NCBI RefSeq assembly: GCF_963664075.1
Contig: NZ_OY760916.1
Span: 2,172,001 to 2,236,000, forward strand
DNA: 64,000 nt
Direction of reading: 5' to 3'
Source of the DNA: an uncultured Desulfobulbus sp.
GTDB taxonomy: Bacteria > Desulfobacterota > Desulfobulbia > Desulfobulbales > Desulfobulbaceae
Positions 50,544 to 60,174 of the stretch are shown in pieces; position 1 is the first letter of the stretch, and every line of letters starts with the position of its first letter. The notes under the pieces were generated by a model. That model was not told where the DNA came from and did no database searches. It saw nothing but the letters and a program-made list of their open reading frames with translations. The position numbers and the translations under genes were made by a program.

Positions 50544-53189
50544 ATGAACATTAATAAGCTTGAGGAAGATCTCAAAAACTTGGTTGAGAATTTCGATGAA
50601 GATTCATTTATTTACGACTTCTTGAAGTTGTATGATTTTCCACAAGCTTCTATAACTCGACTGTTGAAAGGAGATTTCAATCTATCCAAAAATCCTGGCG
50701 AGATACTTTGGAAGAAAAAGCTCTGTTTTAAAGTCAATAAAACCGAGGACCTTCATGAGCTGATCGATTCGTTAGGTAGCGACAAAAACATAACGAAGCA
50801 TCATCCGCGATTTATCATAGTGACCGATTTCGATGAGTTCTTGGCCGTCGACACCAAAAACAGCGATTCGCTCGATGTTCCATTTCAAGAGTTATACAAG
50901 CATTACGACTTCTTTTTGCCTTGGGCTGGTCTTGAAAAATCTCAGCTTCATAGTGAGAATCCAGCGGATATTAAAGCCGCTGATAAGATGGGTAAGCTTT
51001 ACGACCTTATCCTTCAAGATAACAAAGTATCGAACGAAGCTGATCGGCATGCTCTCAACGTTTTCCTGTCACGGCTGCTGTTCTGCTTCTTCGCTGAAGA
51101 CACCGGCATCTTTAAAGACGACCAGTTCACGAATGCGATAGCCTCTCACACCTCCGAGGATGGAAGTGACCTCCAAGCTTATCTGCAGCGGTTGTTTCTT
51201 GTGCTCAATACGCAAGATACCTCGAGTTTTCCGAAATACCTCCAAGAGTTTCCTTACGTAAACGGTGGGCTCTTTGCTCATGACTTGCCGGTGCCAACAT
51301 TCAACGCTAAAGCTCGAAAGATCATACTTGAGTGCGGCGAGCTGAACTGGAAGGCGATCAATCCGGATATTTTTGGCTCGATGATCCAAGCGGTCATTCA
51401 CGAAGACATGAGAGGTGGACTCGGTATGCACTATACCTCGGTCACTAATATCATGAAGGTCATAGAACCTCTCTTTCTGAATGATTTGTATGAGCAGTTT
51501 GAGAAGGCTGGTGACAACAAGACCAAGCTGAAAGCTTTGCTCGATAGAATTTACAATCTCAAAATCTTTGATCCAGCTTGTGGTTCTGGGAACTTCTTAA
51601 TCATCACCTACAAGGAGTTGTGCAAGCTTGAAATCGAGATTTTCAAAAAGCTCTATGGCGGCCAGATGGCTGCATTTCGATATCACGGCCAAATTAAGCT
51701 GACGCAATTCTATGGAATTGAGCTGGATGATTTTGCTCATGAAACGGCTAAGCTTTCTCTATGGTTGGCTGAGCATCAAATGAATCTTGCATTCAAAGAG
51801 ATATTCGGTGATACGAAACCGACTTTGCCGTTACAGGAAGGTGGCAATGTCGTTTGCGGCAATGCAGCTAGAATGGATTGGAAGGCCGTTTGTCCCGCTG
51901 GAGGTTCACGAGAGATTTATGTTTTAGGCAATCCTCCATATCTTGGCTTCTCTATGCAGGATAAAGAGCATAAGGAAGATTTGTTTTTAAATTGGGGAGG
52001 AACAACTAAGCTTGATTATATAAGTATTTGGTTTTTGAAAGCTGGCGAATATATAAAAGATAGCACGAATAAATTTGCTTTTGTTTCGACGAATTCAATC
52101 AACCAAGGCGAGCAGGTCGCATTGTTGTGGCCGTATGTGTTCAAACGAAATTTAGAAATAATTTTCGGCCATACGTCGTTTAAATGGAGCAATAATGCTA
52201 AGAGTAATGCTGGAGTAATCTGCTCTGTTATCGGTGTGGCTGTAAAGGATTATGTCAAAAATAAATTTCTCTATACAAATGGTATCGCTCGATCTGTTCG
52301 GTCAATAACAGCTTATTTAACTGAAGGGTCGATAGGCTTCGTAGAAAAACGTAAATTTCCTTTCAATATATCTGAAAAATTGGTTTTGGGAAATATGCCT
52401 AAAGATGGTGGGCATTTAATTTTATCTACGAGTGAAAAAAATATTCTTGTAGAAAAATATCCAGAATCGATTCGCTATATTAGAAAATATTTAGGATCGA
52501 GTGAATTTATACGAGGTGAAGAAAGATGGTGTCTTTGGATAGATGATGCCGAAGTAGATGAAGCATGTAAAGTTCCTGAAATAAATCGACGATTAAATTC
52601 TGTTGTGGAAATGCGTTCTGCTAGTCCTAAAAAAGCTACGAGATATTTTGCGAGTAGTCCCCATCGATTTGTAGAAATTAGACATCAAAACCTAGATTCA
52701 ATCATAATACCTCGTGTATCGTCCGAACGCCGCGAGTATATCCCAATTGGATTTCTGGATAGTGATATAATCGTTAGTGATCTTGCGTATGTTATCTATG
52801 GTCCATCGCCGTACATCTTTGCACTTATTTCTTCTAGAATGCACATGACATGGGTAAGAGCAGTAGCTGGTAGATTAAAAAATGATTATCGCTATTCATC
52901 CGCTCTCTGCTACAATACATTCCCCTATCCAGTACTATCTTCGTCTCATAAAACTTCTATGGAAGAGGCTGTGTTCGATGTTTTAGAAGCCCGTGAACAA
53001 CATCCAGAGAAAACAATGGCTCAGTTATACGATCCCGATAAAATGCCTGGAAGCTTAAGACAAGCTCATGATAAAATCGATGCAATTGTCGATAGATGTT
53101 ATCGTTCAAAACCTTTTTTAAATGACGAAGAACGACTTGATTATCTATTTACTCGTTATGAAGCCTTACTAGCTGCTGAACAACGATAA
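50544..53189 (+). CDS. Type II-like N6-adenine DNA methyltransferase (MmeI/Eco57I group, nuclease-less)
   Basis: An 881-residue class I SAM-dependent DNA methyltransferase. The N-terminal helical part (residues 1-280, with LSRLLFCFFAEDTGIF and YVNGGLFAHDLPVP) precedes the catalytic domain: motif I FDPACGSGNFLI (about residue 346) and motif IV VLGNPPYLGFSM (about residue 463). The last 250 residues are a target-recognition region and a conserved FPYP end. No obvious PD-(D/E)xK nuclease site is present at the N-terminus, unlike single-chain Type IIL enzymes. An SF2 helicase and a GIY-YIG-like protein follow at once and could supply restriction. Confidence 0.87.
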   Translation: MNINKLEEDLKNLVENFDEDSFIYDFLKLYDFPQASITRLLKGDFNLSKNPGEILWKKKLCFKVNKTEDLHELIDSLGSDKNITKHHPRFIIVTDFDEFLAVDTKNSDSLDVPFQELYKHYDFFLPWAGLEKSQLHSENPADIKAADKMGKLYDLILQDNKVSNEADRHALNVFLSRLLFCFFAEDTGIFKDDQFTNAIASHTSEDGSDLQAYLQRLFLVLNTQDTSSFPKYLQEFPYVNGGLFAHDLPVPTFNAKARKIILECGELNWKAINPDIFGSMIQAVIHEDMRGGLGMHYTSVTNIMKVIEPLFLNDLYEQFEKAGDNKTKLKALLDRIYNLKIFDPACGSGNFLIITYKELCKLEIEIFKKLYGGQMAAFRYHGQIKLTQFYGIELDDFAHETAKLSLWLAEHQMNLAFKEIFGDTKPTLPLQEGGNVVCGNAARMDWKAVCPAGGSREIYVLGNPPYLGFSMQDKEHKEDLFLNWGGTTKLDYISIWFLKAGEYIKDSTNKFAFVSTNSINQGEQVALLWPYVFKRNLEIIFGHTSFKWSNNAKSNAGVICSVIGVAVKDYVKNKFLYTNGIARSVRSITAYLTEGSIGFVEKRKFPFNISEKLVLGNMPKDGGHLILSTSEKNILVEKYPESIRYIRKYLGSSEFIRGEERWCLWIDDAEVDEACKVPEINRRLNSVVEMRSASPKKATRYFASSPHRFVEIRHQNLDSIIIPRVSSERREYIPIGFLDSDIIVSDLAYVIYGPSPYIFALISSRMHMTWVRAVAGRLKNDYRYSSALCYNTFPYPVLSSSHKTSMEEAVFDVLEAREQHPEKTMAQLYDPDKMPGSLRQAHDKIDAIVDRCYRSKPFLNDEERLDYLFTRYEALLAAEQR

Positions 53190-53200
53190 AGGGATATAAA

Positions 53201-55141
53201 ATGCCTAATCTAATAGCTGTAAATTACGCATGTACTGGTGAGAGCCTTGCTGTTAATTCTATGGGCATGCGAGAGATGCAAGCTCGAGCTTTTGAAGCAC
53301 GCAATGCTCAGTACCTTCTTTTAAAAGCGCCACCAGCATCAGGCAAGTCTCGAGCTCTGATGTTCCTCGGTTTAGATAAGCTTTTCAATCAAGGTTTGAA
53401 AAAAGTCATAGTGGCCGTGCCTGAGAGATCTATCGGCGGTTCATTCGCTAAAACGGATCTTACTTCATTTGGTTTTTTCGCTGATTGGGACTTCGATCCG
53501 AATTTTAATCTCTGCACTCCAGGTGGTGAGGCCAGTAAAGTCACCGCGTTCAAAAAATTCCTCGACGATCCAACCCAGACAATTCTCATCTGCACACATG
53601 CCACGCTGCGCTTTGCTTATGAAGCGGTCGATGAGTCAAAATTCAATGACGTACTTCTTGCGATAGACGAGTTTCATCACGTATCAGCTGACGGAGATAA
53701 CCGACTCGGTGAAGTGTTGCGTTCGATTATGAGCAACACATCCGCGCACATCATAGCGATGACCGGCTCATATTTTAGAGGCGATTGCGTACCGGTTTTA
53801 CTTCCAGAGGATGAAGCCAAATTCTCAAAAGTAACTTACAACTATTACGAGCAGCTGAATGGTTACAAGCATTTGAAATCGCTCGGCATCGGATACCATT
53901 TTTACCAAGGACGCTATCTTAGCGCTATTGACGAAATACTGGATACGGACAAGAAAACCATCCTCCATATACCGAATGTCAACGCTGGTGAGTCAACAAA
54001 AGACAAGCACAAGGAAGTTGATACGATCATTGATATTGTCGGCACGGTTGTCTCGCAAGATCCAGACACTGGGGTCTTGTTTGTAAAACGTAAACTCGAC
54101 GGCAAGATTATCAAAGTTGCCGATCTCGTGAACGACAATCCGAAAGATCGAGATAAAATTGTTGCCTATCTTCGTGACATGAAAGCGGTCGACGATATGG
54201 ACCTGATCATCGCGTTGGGTATGGCAAAAGAAGGCTTCGATTGGCCGTATTGTGAACATGCACTCACCGTCGGCTACCGAGGTTCATTAACCGAGATCAT
54301 CCAAATTATCGGCAGAGCGACCCGGGACAGTGATAACAAAACGCATGCTCAGTTTACCAACTTGATAGCGCAGCCTGAAGCAGCGGATGACGAAGTTAAG
54401 CTCTCCGTAAACAACATGTTGAAGGCAATCACTGCCTCTTTGTTGATGGAACAGGTATTAGCTCCGAATTTCAAGTTCAAAGCTAAAAGGCTGGATGATG
54501 ACACGATTGAGAAAGGCACTATCAAAATCAAAGGCTTTAAAGAGCCGAGTACGCAACGTGTCAAAGACATTATTGAGTCCGATCTTAACGACCTGAAAGC
54601 CGCTATCCTTCAAGATCCGAAGCTCCTGCAAACGCTCCCCGGTGAGTTTATTGAACCTGAAGTCATTAATAAGGTCCTGATACCTAAAGTTATCCAAACG
54701 AAGTACCCGGAGCTCAGTGAGGAAGAAATTGAAGAAGTACGTCAGTACGTGGTAGCCGACTCCGCGATTAAGACTGGCGAGATAAAAACCGTCGGTGATA
54801 AAAGTTTTGTTCGTATGGCTGGCAAGTTCGTCAACATCGAGGATTTACACATCGACTTGATTGATAGCGTCAATCCGTTCCAGAAAGCTTTCGAGGTGCT
54901 GTCTAAATCGGTTACGGCCAGATTATTGAAAGTGATCCAGGAAACTATTGATGCTGGGAGAATCCAGATGACCGACGAAGAGGCCGTTATTCTCTACAAG
55001 GACAAGATCGGCCCATTTATGAAAATGCATGGACGAGAGCCGAACATTAATGCCAATGATTCGCTCGAGAAACGAATGGCTGAAGCCTTGGTGTATTTGC
55101 GAAATAAGAAGCGACAAATGATGCGTGAAGCAGTGGCATGA
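53201..55141 (+). CDS. SF2 DEAD/DEAH-type helicase of the methyltransferase operon
   Basis: A 646-residue helicase with motif I LLKAPPASGKSRALM (about residues 41-55), motif II VLLAIDEFHHVSAD (about residue 156), motif III IAMTGSYFRGD and motif VI EIIQIIGRATRDSDN (about residue 365). The C-terminal 200 residues are helical and unlike standard Type I or III HsdR helicases; no nuclease motif is seen. It begins 11 nt after the methyltransferase and overlaps the next gene by 4 nt, so it is likely part of the same restriction-like system. Confidence 0.87.
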   Translation: MPNLIAVNYACTGESLAVNSMGMREMQARAFEARNAQYLLLKAPPASGKSRALMFLGLDKLFNQGLKKVIVAVPERSIGGSFAKTDLTSFGFFADWDFDPNFNLCTPGGEASKVTAFKKFLDDPTQTILICTHATLRFAYEAVDESKFNDVLLAIDEFHHVSADGDNRLGEVLRSIMSNTSAHIIAMTGSYFRGDCVPVLLPEDEAKFSKVTYNYYEQLNGYKHLKSLGIGYHFYQGRYLSAIDEILDTDKKTILHIPNVNAGESTKDKHKEVDTIIDIVGTVVSQDPDTGVLFVKRKLDGKIIKVADLVNDNPKDRDKIVAYLRDMKAVDDMDLIIALGMAKEGFDWPYCEHALTVGYRGSLTEIIQIIGRATRDSDNKTHAQFTNLIAQPEAADDEVKLSVNNMLKAITASLLMEQVLAPNFKFKAKRLDDDTIEKGTIKIKGFKEPSTQRVKDIIESDLNDLKAAILQDPKLLQTLPGEFIEPEVINKVLIPKVIQTKYPELSEEEIEEVRQYVVADSAIKTGEIKTVGDKSFVRMAGKFVNIEDLHIDLIDSVNPFQKAFEVLSKSVTARLLKVIQETIDAGRIQMTDEEAVILYKDKIGPFMKMHGREPNINANDSLEKRMAEALVYLRNKKRQMMREAVA

Positions 55142-56331
55142 TGGATTTTGAGAAAGAACTTGAGCAGATAATCGCAAATGATCCTCTGGGATTATTGGAT
55201 ATAAAACCGAAAGCAAGTGCCGTGACCGCTGACCAGCGGTTGATAGCCTCGTTTCTGGAAATTAATGACTTTATCTCCGAAAAAGGCAAAGAGCCTACGC
55301 AAAGTCGAGATATCAAGGAAAGAATGTTGTTTAGCCGGTTAAAAGGCTTGCGTGAAGATCCGATCAAGGCTGCAGCTCTAAAAGAGCATGATGTTCATGG
55401 GCTGTTGGCGGATGTTGAGATACCAGAGCCGATGCAGGCAAAAGAGATAAATACCATCGAGGATATTCTTGAAGATGACCTGAGTGGTTTGCTCGCCGAA
55501 GATGATCCGAATAGCATCTTTGATTTGAAACACGTGCCGAAGACTCCGAATGTTCCGGAGTACATCGCTAAAAGAAAGCCTTGCAAAGAATTTGATAAGT
55601 TCGAGCCACTTTTTAAAAAGGTCCAGTCGAATTTGGCTCTGAAGAATTTGAAAATGATCAGTTTTTCAAGTGAAAGACAGATCAAGCCAGGCGAGTTCTT
55701 TCTTCTCTCTGGAATGCTGGTTTACGTCGCGACTGTCGGCGAATGGGAGAAACAGAACTTCGGAAACGTGAACGCTCGGTTATATTGTGTGTTCGAGAAC
55801 GGCACCGAGTCTAACATGTTGCTGAGATCGTTGGCTGCTGCATTATGGAAAGATGTGAACAGCCGTCATATCGTCAGTACGAAACAGCAAGAAGTCTTTG
55901 GCGATAATAACCATATTGTGACAGGTGATGAAGCTACCGGCTACATCTACGTCTTGCGCTCTTTGAGTGATAAGCCAGAGATTAAGGAAATAGAAAATCT
56001 GTATAAGATCGGGTTTTCAGCTCAGCCAACTCAGCAACGGATTCTTAACGCCAAAAATGAGCCTACGTACCTGATGGCGGATGTGACAATCGTTTCCGAG
56101 TATCAGACTTTCAACTTAAACCCTCAAAAACTCGAAAATCTCCTTCATCGATTCTTTTCAAATTCGTGCCTAGGTGTCGATGTTTTCGATAACGAAGGAA
56201 AACGACATACTCCACGTGAATGGTTTATAGCACCGATCCACGTAATTCAGACTGCTGTCAAGCTCCTCATCTCCGGGGAAATTGTCAATTATCGTTACAA
56301 TGCCTCTAAGCAAGAAATAGAGGTCAAATAA
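55138..56331 (+). CDS. GIY-YIG-type (T5orf172-like) nuclease
   Basis: A 397-residue protein. Residues 1-180 are variable and charged. Residues 275-385 match the T5orf172/MUG113 branch of GIY-YIG nucleases: ATGYIYVLRSLSDKPEI (first strand), LYKIGFSAQPTQQRI (Tyr-Lys-Ile-Gly with the catalytic Arg), and LENLLHRFFSNSCLGVDVF with the Glu/His region, ending in PREWF. It would cut DNA that lacks the companion methylation. It overlaps the helicase gene by 4 nt. Confidence 0.83.
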   Translation: MMDFEKELEQIIANDPLGLLDIKPKASAVTADQRLIASFLEINDFISEKGKEPTQSRDIKERMLFSRLKGLREDPIKAAALKEHDVHGLLADVEIPEPMQAKEINTIEDILEDDLSGLLAEDDPNSIFDLKHVPKTPNVPEYIAKRKPCKEFDKFEPLFKKVQSNLALKNLKMISFSSERQIKPGEFFLLSGMLVYVATVGEWEKQNFGNVNARLYCVFENGTESNMLLRSLAAALWKDVNSRHIVSTKQQEVFGDNNHIVTGDEATGYIYVLRSLSDKPEIKEIENLYKIGFSAQPTQQRILNAKNEPTYLMADVTIVSEYQTFNLNPQKLENLLHRFFSNSCLGVDVFDNEGKRHTPREWFIAPIHVIQTAVKLLISGEIVNYRYNASKQEIEVK

Positions 56332-56372
56332 CGCCGCTATCGTGTCGGCTGAGTGCGTTAATCAGGAGAGTA

Positions 56373-57566
56373 ATGACCAAATCTAGGAATGTACCAGGAC
56401 AAGCTGAAGGTTATTATCTTCAAGAGACTAGATTTATGTATCATCTGCTGAAAGCAAGCTCTGGTGATATTGTGTCTCTGGAATATTTAGGTGATGTTGC
56501 GACACAACATGCGGACGGAAGTGTCACGACCGAAGAAGATAAAAGTACAATTGGTTCGAATCCTGTCACTGACAAATCGGTTAATTTGTGGAAAACGCTA
56601 CATAATTGGGTGCTGTTGGCTGAGTCAGGTGAATTAGATCCAGCTCGAACGAAGTATGTAATATATGTACCTAATAAAAAATTTACTGGTAGTTTTATTA
56701 AAATACTTCATGAGGCTAATACAGAAGAAAACGCTAAAAAAGCCTTCGAATCTGTAAAAAATGCCGTATGGGGTAAAGCGCCAAAATTTGATTTGAAATC
56801 GAAAGTCGCAGATACAATTTCGAGTTATGTTGATAAAGTATTCAATAACGAATCAATATCGCTGGCAATTATAGAAAGGTTTAACTTTGAAAGTGGTGGA
56901 GACGCTGGATATAAAGAATTGAATGCCGTGATAAAAGATTCTCCGGTGCCTCCGGAACATGCTGACGCTTACAGAACATACTTCCTAGGTTGGATAAAAG
57001 AATCTATCGATAAATGCATAATCACAGGATTGACTCCACAAATTTCAAGAGATGAATTCATCAGCGAAACGCACAAAATTTTAAGAAAATTTAATCGTGA
57101 AGGAATATTGAGATCAGGATCAGTTAAACCAACGAAAGAAGCAGCAAATCTGCATGTTCAGAAATCACCAACATACATACAACAGCTTGAGTTGATCAAC
57201 ATTGAGTATGAAGACAAATTAACTGCTGTATGCGATTATCTGATGGCTGAAGATGATCGCTATGATTGGATAACTCGTGGCTTGCTTCATGAGTCAAGTG
57301 CTGACGAATTCGTTAGTAAATTGAAATCCACATGGAGAAATTATTCAGGGGAAGTAAAGGCTACCATTCCTCATGCTGAACCGGAGAGCCAAGGAGCGGC
57401 TGTATTTTTTAAATGTTGTCAATATTCAACGAAAATTGAAAATAACGAACTTCCAGAGCATTTTGTACCGGGAACATTTCATTTACTCGCCAATCAGCCT
57501 TCGCTCGGATGGCATCCTAATTGGTCCAACCTTCTTGAAGCTAAAGACCGGAAGGATAAGCCGTGA
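56373..57566 (+). CDS. ABC-3C system third component (effector/adaptor with conserved C-terminal domain)
   Basis: A 397-residue protein that starts with GQAEGYYLQETRFMYHLLKA and TTEEDKSTIGSNPVTDKSVN (residues 9-75), a module I recognise from ABC-three-component (ABC-3C) conflict systems. No classical nuclease residue set is obvious; the body is helical. It overlaps the middle-component gene by 4 nt (GTGA) and is separated from the preceding nuclease gene by 41 nt. In ABC-3C systems this gene carries the variable effector or target-binding part. Confidence 0.75.
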   Translation: MTKSRNVPGQAEGYYLQETRFMYHLLKASSGDIVSLEYLGDVATQHADGSVTTEEDKSTIGSNPVTDKSVNLWKTLHNWVLLAESGELDPARTKYVIYVPNKKFTGSFIKILHEANTEENAKKAFESVKNAVWGKAPKFDLKSKVADTISSYVDKVFNNESISLAIIERFNFESGGDAGYKELNAVIKDSPVPPEHADAYRTYFLGWIKESIDKCIITGLTPQISRDEFISETHKILRKFNREGILRSGSVKPTKEAANLHVQKSPTYIQQLELINIEYEDKLTAVCDYLMAEDDRYDWITRGLLHESSADEFVSKLKSTWRNYSGEVKATIPHAEPESQGAAVFFKCCQYSTKIENNELPEHFVPGTFHLLANQPSLGWHPNWSNLLEAKDRKDKP

Positions 57567-58075
57567 ACGCCTTACGCGATGAAATTAAATTAATCAATAA
57601 CACTGCATTAGGCTCTTATCTTATGTGGCGATTTTCGCTTGCTTACATAAATGAGCATGAAGTACATGAAGCGCCACCAGGAGTGTTGTTGTTTTTAGTT
57701 TTACCGATCCTGTTTCACCAGCCCATACTCGAGTTTATTGATTCCACTCAAAAAAGGTCCGGACTGTCAAAGTTTTCAGAAAAGTTACTCAGTACCCAGC
57801 ATAAAAAATGTCATTTATTGTTGAGCATTCATGATAGAACGCAGGAAATGAAAGCTCTTTCACTGCGTACAATCAAAATGGCTGTTAATAGCAATTTGAT
57901 TACTATTGTACCTGACACCGGTAGAGTTATTCCATTTGCTGAAGACATCGTGGGAAAACCGAAAGGAGTTCCGGCGATTGTAAAGAAAATGGATCGAAAC
58001 GCTGAAAAACTTGGTGCTTGGTTCGCAGAACTTTCTCTTCAAGATATCTCATTTTATTTAAAGGTATTTTTCTGA
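57563..58075 (+). CDS. ABC-3C system middle component (MC)
   Basis: A 170-residue helical protein between the effector and the DUF3732 ATPase. Such small winged-helix-like three-component system middle proteins share NNTALGSYLMWRF near the start, a mid-protein LFLVLPILFHQP segment, and a final FAELSLQDISFYLKV block; all are seen here. The start overlaps the previous gene, and the stop overlaps the ATPase start by one base. It probably bridges the ATPase and the effector. Confidence 0.78.
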   Translation: MNALRDEIKLINNTALGSYLMWRFSLAYINEHEVHEAPPGVLLFLVLPILFHQPILEFIDSTQKRSGLSKFSEKLLSTQHKKCHLLLSIHDRTQEMKALSLRTIKMAVNSNLITIVPDTGRVIPFAEDIVGKPKGVPAIVKKMDRNAEKLGAWFAELSLQDISFYLKVFF

Positions 58076-60087
58076 TGCGATTTCAATTGAGTAAATTGAT
58101 ACTCTGGTCATCTTTGCCAGATAAGGAGCCTCGGATTGTTGAGTTTGAACCGGGAAAACTTAACGTAATAACCGGAGCTTCGCGTACTGGTAAATCAGCG
58201 ATAATACCTATAATCGACTATTGTTTAGCGTCATCAAAATGCAGTATTCCAGTTGATGTCATTCGTGATGCATGTTCATGGTTCGGTGTAGTCATTCAAT
58301 TAGAAAACGACCAGCTTTTGCTCGCAAGGAAAGGTCCGGAAAGAAATACGGTGCCAAGTGAGATGTTTAAATTGCGAGGTTGTGACCTCGAGATTCCGAT
58401 GCAAATTGACCATGGGAACACTACAGTTGGTGACGTTAAGCAGATTTTAAATGGTTTATCCGGAATTCCATCGCTTAGATTGGACAGCGATAGCGAAGGT
58501 GAGAGCGGATTTAATGCCTCTGCAAGTTTCAGAGACTTGATTTCATTTAATTTTCAGCCTCAAAATATTGTCGCTAATCAAAATGTACTGTTTTACAAGG
58601 TCGAATCGTATCAATACCGAGAAAGGTTAAAGAATGTCTTCCCGTTCGCTTTGGGTGTTATAACTGCTTCAATTTTGGCAAAGCAACATGAATTAAAAAA
58701 TTTACGGCGATTGTTACAACAAAAAGAACGCGAATTTAAAAAAATAAAAAGCATCTCCGAGCGATGGGTTGGTGAGGTTAAAAGTCATGTTTCACGTGCT
58801 GTTGAATACGGCATTTGGCCTTCTGAAGCTGATGCATTATCGGACGATACTGACTATTTAATTTCAAACCTTCAAGCTATCGCTCAAAGCACTGATGTTG
58901 AGTTATCGATATCCGACGAAGGATTAGAAAAGACCTTAAATACTCTTAAAGAACTTCGGATAAAAGAAGGCGACTTAAGTATTAATCTTGCTGAGAAAAG
59001 AAATAATAAATCCGAACTGGATCGACTTCAAAAAACTTTATCAGCACACTCTAACGTTTCTTCGTTAAAGCGCGATAGGCTGAAGCTGTCTGAATGGTTG
59101 CTTGATTCAAAGAATCAGGATAACGAGTGCCCTGTATGTGGCAATATCTTTAACCATGATTCTGATAATTTAACTGAGTTGAGCAATGCATTCCATCAAT
59201 TTGAATTAGAAGCCAAAGCCTCAATAGAGGTACCGTCCGCGTTCTATCGGGAATTGCAGACAGTCAATAATGAAATCCGTGATCTGATAGATAAACTTAA
59301 TTCGGTCAATCGGCAGATTAAAGCCCTCGAAGTCTCATCAGTAAAGCTTAAAAAAGAACGCTACCGCCGGGATGAAGCGAATAGATTCATAGGCGCTCTC
59401 GAAAATTCTCTTACAACGATTGATGAGATTCAAGATGATGGAGGGCTGCAAGATGAGATTGACGAGCTCAATCGCCAAATTGAAGGGCTGCTGAAAGATG
59501 TGTCAGAGCATCAGATAGCGCGCAAGAAAACCGTAGCGCTTAAACAAATTTCGACCACCATATCAACACTGCTGCCCGGTTTGGATATCGAAGCTCGGTA
59601 TGTCAAAGCTCCGTGTGAGTTAAGTATCACGGACTTGTCTTTGAAGATCTCTTTTGAGTCTGGTGTCCAGTATTACCTGTCAGAGATCGGTAGCGGTTCT
59701 AACTGGATAGCTTACCACATCGCTTTAACCGTGGCGTTACACCGATTCTTTTCATCCGATGACAGTAATCCTGTGGGCAGTTTCGTTATTTATGATCAGC
59801 CGAGTCAAGTCTACTTTCCGCGTAAATTAGCGGACGAAGGCAAGGAAGCATCTAAAGACGGCGAAGAAGAAGTCGATCATGCACATGATTTTTCTGATGA
59901 AGACGTCGACGCAGTTCGCAAAATATTTAAAACGATTGCCGACGCGATTTCCGAAGATAAAGGCCGATGGCAAGCGCTGATCTTAGATCATGCTCCTGAT
60001 AGTGTTTGGGCAGGCATTTCGAATATTCATAAGGTTGCTGAATGGCGTGATGGCGAAAAGCTCATTCCAAGTGATTGGCTGGCGTAG
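58075..60087 (+). CDS. ABC-3C system DUF3732 SMC-like ABC ATPase
   Basis: A 670-residue Rad50/SMC-like ATPase of the DUF3732 family, the sensor-motor of ABC-3C systems. Walker A is VITGASRTGKSAIIPIIDYC (about residues 31-50). Two coiled-coil arms (residues 200-330 and 390-480) flank a zinc-hook-like CPVCGNIF (about residue 357). The signature motif is YYLSEIGSGSNWIAYHIAL, and Walker B is SFVIYDQPSQVYFP. The ATG at 58,075 overlaps the middle-component stop; the frame extends 19 codons upstream without need. All ATPase motifs are intact. Confidence 0.88.
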   Translation: MRFQLSKLILWSSLPDKEPRIVEFEPGKLNVITGASRTGKSAIIPIIDYCLASSKCSIPVDVIRDACSWFGVVIQLENDQLLLARKGPERNTVPSEMFKLRGCDLEIPMQIDHGNTTVGDVKQILNGLSGIPSLRLDSDSEGESGFNASASFRDLISFNFQPQNIVANQNVLFYKVESYQYRERLKNVFPFALGVITASILAKQHELKNLRRLLQQKEREFKKIKSISERWVGEVKSHVSRAVEYGIWPSEADALSDDTDYLISNLQAIAQSTDVELSISDEGLEKTLNTLKELRIKEGDLSINLAEKRNNKSELDRLQKTLSAHSNVSSLKRDRLKLSEWLLDSKNQDNECPVCGNIFNHDSDNLTELSNAFHQFELEAKASIEVPSAFYRELQTVNNEIRDLIDKLNSVNRQIKALEVSSVKLKKERYRRDEANRFIGALENSLTTIDEIQDDGGLQDEIDELNRQIEGLLKDVSEHQIARKKTVALKQISTTISTLLPGLDIEARYVKAPCELSITDLSLKISFESGVQYYLSEIGSGSNWIAYHIALTVALHRFFSSDDSNPVGSFVIYDQPSQVYFPRKLADEGKEASKDGEEEVDHAHDFSDEDVDAVRKIFKTIADAISEDKGRWQALILDHAPDSVWAGISNIHKVAEWRDGEKLIPSDWLA

Positions 60088-60110
60088 TTGAATATGACTG
60101 ATTTTGGGCT

Positions 60111-60167
60111 CCTCGTCATTTGGTGTGGATTTGATTATAAAGATCAAATCCACACCAAATGACGAGG
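60111..60167. promoter_or_regulatory. perfect 25-bp inverted repeat sequestering the ISL3 transposase ribosome-binding site
   Basis: Bases 60,111-60,135 are exactly complementary to 60,143-60,167 with a 7-nt loop. The right arm contains GAGGAAAA, the ribosome-binding site for the transposase start at 60,175, so RNA entering from the upstream ABC-3C operon would hide it. The same structure can end the defence-island transcript. The outer edge near 60,107 (GGCTCCTCGTC) fits the ISL3-type left end. Confidence 0.7.
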
Positions 60168-60174
60168 AAAACCA

